Source of the DNA: a virus
DNA length: 25,165 bases
IMG/VR virus record: IMGVR_UViG_3300046370_000237
Location: 1 to 25,165 of that record
Direction: 5' to 3' (one strand)
Below, piece after piece: positions 21,741 to 25,165 of the stretch (position 1 is its first letter; the number at the start of each line of letters is the position of its first letter). The notes under the pieces were generated by a model that was not told the origin of the DNA, did no database searches, and worked only from the letters and a program-made list of their open reading frames with translations. The translations under genes and the position numbers were made by a program.

Positions 21741-22718
21741 ATGCCTTACAAAATACGCAAACGTCTTGAGATTAATCGTGCTGCGCCAGCAATCAAGGCA
21801 GCACAAGATGAAGTAAAGAACTACGAGCGGAGGATTGAAACTCAACGCGCTGCCAGAACCAAATACAAACTAGACCTAGCGCCTCTGAAAAAAGAGTACC
21901 TTTGCCTAAGTAGCGTGCCAGATAAAAGCTGGCCTTTTCTGCAAGCAGCTGGCGGTTCTACAACGGTAGCTGGTCGGCTTAAAGACGAGACCATACGTGC
22001 GTTCAACCGTCTAGCGTCAGAGATAGAGGATACCGAATATCAAGTAGCGCGTTGTACGCGGAACATTGAAGCCATGCTTGGTGACATGCAGCAGGCTAAG
22101 TTTCGACTTCGCCGTGCCGAATCTATGCCTGACCCAATTGTCACACTGGACACCAACAAGCTCGACAGTGACCTGTCTGTTTGTGATGACTACGTTAACG
22201 GTTCGATCAAACTGAAAGTCGAAGAGTCCTTTTGGGTTGGTAGGGACACCTATCGCATCACGTATCAAACACCTGAACTGATTGCGCACTGTGCTCGTGG
22301 TCAAAACAAGCCTCGTGTGATCTCGCCCATCAATGTCGACATCACGATTGGTAATCGTATGCACTATATTCGGTTCCGCAGCGTCAGTGGCGTATCCAGG
22401 CGCTTCAGCGGCTGGGGAGGTAATGACCTTCTACATCCGCACATGCTTTCCGCATCTGAACCCTGCCTTGGTGACTTCAGTGGCTCTATCCAAGACGCCA
22501 GTGAGGACTACGACATCGTATCGCTCGTCACTCTTGTCGGCATGTTCCTGCGGCAGTTCGATCCAGAAGATGGTGCAGGTGGTCGGTTTTATAACTGGCC
22601 CGAATATGTGCCTGAGCCAGTGAGCTATATAGACAGGTACCCCCAATATGTCCCAGAGCACATCGATGAAGATCGCTGCGAGTCTGACTACGCCGACGAA
22701 TACGTAAGGAGTTATTAG
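21741..22718 (+). CDS. E2-like (UBC-fold) protein with N-terminal coiled coil, 325 aa
   Basis: Start at ATG 21741 (MPYKIRKRLEINRAAPAIKA) with CGAGGAG just before, overlapping nothing; the open frame extends 7 codons upstream. Residues about 10-130 are basic and heptad-like (a coiled coil, such as AQDEVKNYERRIETQRAART and later EIEDTEYQVARCTRNIEAML). The C-terminal half contains HPHMLSASEPCLGDF: H232-P233-x, then C242 ten residues after the His, then Leu, the same spacing as the HPN-x7-C-L active site of E2 enzymes. A further helix (VSLVTLVGMFLRQFDP) and a WPEY turn follow. Best read as an E2-type conjugating enzyme. Coiled coil may recruit targets. E2-like call is from motif and context. Confidence 0.8.
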   Translation: MPYKIRKRLEINRAAPAIKAAQDEVKNYERRIETQRAARTKYKLDLAPLKKEYLCLSSVPDKSWPFLQAAGGSTTVAGRLKDETIRAFNRLASEIEDTEYQVARCTRNIEAMLGDMQQAKFRLRRAESMPDPIVTLDTNKLDSDLSVCDDYVNGSIKLKVEESFWVGRDTYRITYQTPELIAHCARGQNKPRVISPINVDITIGNRMHYIRFRSVSGVSRRFSGWGGNDLLHPHMLSASEPCLGDFSGSIQDASEDYDIVSLVTLVGMFLRQFDPEDGAGGRFYNWPEYVPEPVSYIDRYPQYVPEHIDEDRCESDYADEYVRSY

Positions 22719-22900
22719 TGTTCGACAAAGCAATTCAATTTGTCCTGACCTTTCTGACCATCAAACAAATTCTGAACGAGGTAAACCGTGAAACAACTGG
22801 AGATGAAGCTGACGCTGGAGAACGAGGAGCTAGACCTGTTCACGGAGATAGCTCTACAAATACAGCAACACCTGAAGACTCTAGCCAACCAACAGTCTGA
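22718..22900 (+). CDS. small protein with amphipathic N-terminus, 60 aa
   Basis: GTG start at 22718, overlapping the stop of the E2-like gene; AAGGAG is 8 bases before. The first 25 residues (MFDKAIQFVLTFLTIKQILN) are hydrophobic-amphipathic and could lie on or in the membrane; the rest is hydrophilic, Glu/Asp/Ser/Thr-rich. From 22788 on it overlaps a second small ORF in another frame; the C-terminal part may be constrained by this. Confidence 0.55.
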   Translation: MFDKAIQFVLTFLTIKQILNEVNRETTGDEADAGERGARPVHGDSSTNTATPEDSSQPTV

Positions 22901-22922
22901 CGAAGACGAGGAGGACGAATGA
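22788..22922 (+). CDS. small acidic coiled-coil protein, 44 aa, overlapping the previous gene
   Basis: GTG start at 22788, preceded by CGAGG at 6-base spacing, in a different frame from 22718-22900, which it overlaps for 113 bases. The peptide MKQLEMKLTLENEELDLFTE continues EIALQIQQHLKTLANQQ and ends in a poly-acidic tail (SDEDEEDE). Heptad-like leucines suggest a short coiled coil. It ends in ATGA with the next gene, the same coupling seen elsewhere in this block, which supports translation. Confidence 0.6.
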   Translation: MKQLEMKLTLENEELDLFTEIALQIQQHLKTLANQQSDEDEEDE

Positions 22923-23203
22923 TTACCGCAGGCATCATCGCAGCAGCAGGCTTACTGTTTCTGCTATTCAAGTTCGGCATCCGCCGTGTCATTACCTACG
23001 ACATCTTCTTTGATGTGATGATCACCGGCATCTTGATGCTGTCACTCGCTGGCACGTTCAGCGGCATGATGGCTGCATTGTTCGGTGGTCTAATCGTATC
23101 GGTAGTACTATTCATTATGAAACGGACGATGCGCCACGAGAAGCTAAGCATCGTCAAAATCAAACGCTTTCCATACAGGAGGTTCGCATGGGTGGAGCAG
23201 TAG
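22919..23203 (+). CDS. small multi-pass membrane protein, 94 aa
   Basis: ATG 22919 overlaps the stop of the 44-aa gene (ATGA). The protein begins with a hydrophobic helix (MITAGIIAAAGLLFLLFKFG), has a second long hydrophobic stretch (TGILMLSLAGTFSGMMAALF plus GGLIVSVVLFIM) and a strongly basic C-terminal tail (KRTMRHEKLSIVKIKRFPYR), presumably cytoplasmic. Two to three membrane passes. No family recognised. The end overlaps the next gene by 16 bases. Confidence 0.7.
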   Translation: MITAGIIAAAGLLFLLFKFGIRRVITYDIFFDVMITGILMLSLAGTFSGMMAALFGGLIVSVVLFIMKRTMRHEKLSIVKIKRFPYRRFAWVEQ

Positions 23204-23688
23204 CAGAAACATATGAGGCCGTGAATCCGTGTGCCGAGTGCGGCTACGACCTCGGCCCTAACTACATCGAAGCCTACGACGGTGACACTTGTCCCGAGTG
23301 CGGTACTGAATTCGAGCGTACCAACGTAACGCCAGAGCCAACGCGCCGTCATGACGATACCGGAGCTCCTTGGGACGATGACGATGACGATGATCTTTCT
23401 ATGGCAGAACAGTGTGATCAGATGTTTGAAACCTACGACACTGTGCGGCTAGGTCTCTCTGAGGCGGTAATGGCTGACTCGTATGTGGAATTCGACTGGC
23501 CCACAGGTTGGAACTGGGGCTTTGTGAGGCATTGTAGAGTTTGTTGGGACTGCGTTGAGATCACATGGATTGATGGATCAGAGAGTTCACTAAGTAGACC
23601 TGAGTTAGATATAGATAACTCTACTATCGAAGCTCATGGAGGCTGGTCGATTACCAGTCCAGACGGAGAACTGTGGGATGAGCACTAG
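23188..23688 (+). CDS. zinc-ribbon protein, 166 aa
   Basis: Start ATG 23188 with ACAGGAGGTTCGC. The N-terminal 55 residues hold Cys-x2-Cys in NPCAECGYD and Cys-x2-Cys in DTCPECGTEF, 20 residues apart, a typical zinc ribbon. An acidic low-complexity linker (PWDDDDDDDLSMAEQCD) follows, then a domain with FDWPTGWNWGF, HCRVCWDCVE and WIDGSESS, with another Cys-x2-Cys. Such ribbons appear in phage transcription or replication modulators, but no named family is recognised. Its last 11 bases overlap the next gene. Confidence 0.75.
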   Translation: MGGAVAETYEAVNPCAECGYDLGPNYIEAYDGDTCPECGTEFERTNVTPEPTRRHDDTGAPWDDDDDDDLSMAEQCDQMFETYDTVRLGLSEAVMADSYVEFDWPTGWNWGFVRHCRVCWDCVEITWIDGSESSLSRPELDIDNSTIEAHGGWSITSPDGELWDEH

Positions 23689-23863
23689 CGACCCCATCTG
23701 CACACAGTGCAACAAAGAATGTGAACCAGTGATCTTGGAGTGGGATGAGCCTGTCGAGTTCTGGGGTATGCGAACCCTAGAAAAGTTGTACACGGTAGAC
23801 AGCCACTGCTGCCGTGCCGAGGTAGATCTCCCTAATAATTTTTCAATCCATGACTATAGTTAG
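23678..23863 (+). CDS. small zinc-finger-like protein, 61 aa
   Basis: Start at ATG 23678 (MSTSDPICTQCNKECEPVIL), in a different frame from the zinc-ribbon gene whose end it overlaps by 11 bases. It has ICTQCNKEC at the N-terminus and HCC at about residue 43-45, enough for a zinc site (Cys-x2-Cys and Cys/His pair). The middle is Glu/Trp-rich. The ribosome site is weak (TGTGGG), so coupling to the gene upstream is likely. Its last base is the first base of the palindrome at 23863. Confidence 0.6.
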   Translation: MSTSDPICTQCNKECEPVILEWDEPVEFWGMRTLEKLYTVDSHCCRAEVDLPNNFSIHDYS

Positions 23864-23875
23864 TACAAGGTGTAC
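23863..23875. promoter_or_regulatory. GTACA-N3-TGTAC palindrome (copy 4), near the polymerase genes
   Basis: GTACAAGGTGTAC, 6-18 bases before the ATG at 23881, directly after a -10-like TATAGT (23855-23860). No convincing -35 is seen. The same 13 bases occur at 14553-14565. The AAGG inside the site could also serve as ribosome site of the next gene, so a bound regulator or an RNA structure here could affect both steps. Confidence 0.6.
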
Positions 23876-23880
23876 GATTT

Positions 23881-24090
23881 ATGAAAGAAGAAGAATTCTT
23901 TGAGCTAAGCGATCAGGTGCAAGAGTCACTAGACCGTGACGTCAATTCCTATGATCGCTTGGTCTTTAACTTTGTGTGGCTCAAGACACGCCAGCCAGAT
24001 CTGTATGACGAGTTGATGCGCAACTTCGATCAGATGGAAGCCACTGTGTACGCACACCGACAGAAGCAGGATGCTAAGGATCTGTTCTAA
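23881..24090 (+). CDS. hypothetical acidic protein before the polymerase, 69 aa
   Basis: ORF starting MKEEEFFELSDQVQESLDRD, ending in TAA directly before the polymerase ATG. The protein is a predicted all-helical, acidic small protein (DRLVFNFVWLKTRQPDLYDE, then LMRNFDQMEATVYAHRQKQD). No family recognised. Close coupling to the DNA polymerase suggests a role in replication, which is only positional evidence. Confidence 0.7.
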   Translation: MKEEEFFELSDQVQESLDRDVNSYDRLVFNFVWLKTRQPDLYDELMRNFDQMEATVYAHRQKQDAKDLF

Positions 24091-25165
24091 ATGTTAGTAA
24101 CACTCGACTTCGAGACGTACTTCGATACGAAGGTCAGCCTGACCAAGATGACGACGATGGAGTACATCAAGCACCCTATGTTCAAAGTGTGGGGTGTCGG
24201 TATCAAGATCGACGACGGCCCAACCGAATGGTTTGGTGAAGACGAAGTCGAAGATGTCATTGATGACATCGACTGGGAGAAGGCACACCTGTTGTGCCAC
24301 AACACATCCTTCGACGGCTACATACTGACCCAGCTGTATGACGTGCGGCCTATGTACTACCTCGACACCGCAGCCATGTCGCGTGGGTGGTGGCCTGGGG
24401 AATCAGCATCGTTGAAAGAGACAGCCATACGCTGCTTTCCAGCAGACGATACCATGCGTAAAGGCGAGGAATTGGTAACAGCCAAAGGCACCTATGACCT
24501 GCCGCCTGACATCGAAGACATTATTGCAGACTACTGTATCCAAGACGTTGACCTGACTTACGCCATCTATCAGCAGTTGCTGCCTGACTACCCACAAAAA
24601 GAACTGGATCTCATTGATCTGACGTGCCGAATGTTCTGTGAGCCACGCCTGCATGTAAACACAGACAAGCTCGAGACATTTGTAGAGCAGGTACAAGCAG
24701 AATCAAAAGAGGCGATAGAGAACTCAGGACTGGAGCGTGCTGTGCTTGCCAGCAACAAGCAGTTTGCAGAGTGGGCTACGGAGCAGGGACTCACGGTGCC
24801 GGTAAAGAAAAGCCCTACTACCGGCAAGATGATACCGGCGCTCGGCAAAAACGATGCAGGCTTTCGCCAGTGGCAGGATCAAAACCCTGAGTACGCTCAC
24901 GTCTTTACAGCCAGAGAAGCAGTAAAGAGTCGGCTCAATGAAACAAGGGCACAGCGTTTCATCAACTGTGCCGGTGCGTGCGGCGGAAAGCTCCCCTCCC
25001 CCCTTCGCTATTACGCTGCGCACACCGGCAGGTTCGGTGGAACTGACAAGATTAACCTGCAGAACCTGCCTCGTGGCAGTCAGCTGCGCACAGCCTTAGA
25101 GGCACCCCCAGGTCACTATCTGTACGTTGCTGACCTATCGCAGAGTGAGGCACGAGTGTTGGCAT
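24091..25165 (+). CDS. DNA polymerase family A with 3'-5' exonuclease (cut by window edge)
   Basis: Open from ATG 24091 to the right edge, 358 residues. The exonuclease domain shows D6 and E8 in LDFETY, HNTSFDG with D75, and Y148 to D152 in YCIQDVDLT, so all exonuclease residues are there. Further on comes RYYAAHTGRFGGTDKINLQN plus LPRG, the fingers/thumb region of family A, and at the very end motif A YVADLSQSEARVLA with D348. Motifs B and C lie outside the window. This is the replicative polymerase of the phage. The start follows directly the stop of the 69-aa gene. Confidence 0.95.
   Translation, partial: MLVTLDFETYFDTKVSLTKMTTMEYIKHPMFKVWGVGIKIDDGPTEWFGEDEVEDVIDDIDWEKAHLLCHNTSFDGYILTQLYDVRPMYYLDTAAMSRGWWPGESASLKETAIRCFPADDTMRKGEELVTAKGTYDLPPDIEDIIADYCIQDVDLTYAIYQQLLPDYPQKELDLIDLTCRMFCEPRLHVNTDKLETFVEQVQAESKEAIENSGLERAVLASNKQFAEWATEQGLTVPVKKSPTTGKMIPALGKNDAGFRQWQDQNPEYAHVFTAREAVKSRLNETRAQRFINCAGACGGKLPSPLRYYAAHTGRFGGTDKINLQNLPRGSQLRTALEAPPGHYLYVADLSQSEARVLA

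Noticed and set aside
19533-22718. Calling the cassette a PRTRC system
   Set aside because: Gene types are partly the same (Ubl, ThiF, JAB, E2-like) but I see no ParB-like gene or the other PRTRC members in the window; kept as a possible relative only.

Overview
The window looks like part of a tailed-phage genome, most likely a short-tailed (podovirus-like) virus. Evidence is a P22-type portal (about 705 aa), an N4-gp56-type major capsid protein, a scaffold, large and small terminase, and a run of probable ejection proteins, with no tail-tube, sheath or tape-measure gene visible. The host cannot be read directly. AGGAG-type ribosome sites and UUCG-tetraloop terminators fit a bacterial host. 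A marine or aquatic relative is my inference from the style of the capsid block (a KR-rich protein and the small GQQG/YW basic protein between scaffold and capsid).

Layout: two divergent gene blocks meet at about 14530-14796. The leftward block (minus strand, 14528 down to 1) is the virion module in order of assembly: small ORF, small terminase, large terminase, portal, scaffold, small basic protein, a 254-bp hairpin-rich leader, major capsid protein, terminator, basic small proteins, tail-adaptor-like proteins, a possible GNAT-fold protein, and several Ala/Gln-rich probable internal virion proteins, the last running off the left edge. The rightward block (plus strand, 14797 to the end) begins with a chain of small ORFs (several with one or two membrane segments) ending at a UUCG terminator. 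A gene-free stretch of about 420 bp (15983-16406) follows, with twelve 9-bp TGRCACACA-like units and an AT-rich tract (candidate origin or dense operator). Then come more small ORFs, a 195-aa acidic ORF, a second terminator, further unknown ORFs, the ubiquitin-like cassette, a set of small zinc-binding or membrane ORFs, and a family A DNA polymerase cut by the right edge.

The most striking content is at 19533-22718: two beta-grasp (ubiquitin-like) proteins, an E1-like ThiF-fold adenylating enzyme, a JAMM/JAB metalloprotease with all metal-binding and catalytic residues present, and a protein whose C-terminal half carries an E2-like HPH-x7-C-L active-site motif behind a predicted N-terminal coiled coil. 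Together these are the parts list of a complete ubiquitin-like conjugation and deconjugation pathway inside a phage early region. Related gene sets are known from bacteria (Bil, Bub, CBASS Cap2/Cap3, PRTRC), but I know of no described phage-borne version with this order and with a second, insertion-bearing Ubl.

Other structure not explained by genes: four copies of a GTACA-N3-TGTAC palindrome near the starts of different transcription units, ribosome-binding sites sitting in the loop of small perfect inverted repeats before two genes, phased A-tracts and a direct repeat in the divergent region, and a pair of overlapping small genes after the E2-like gene.
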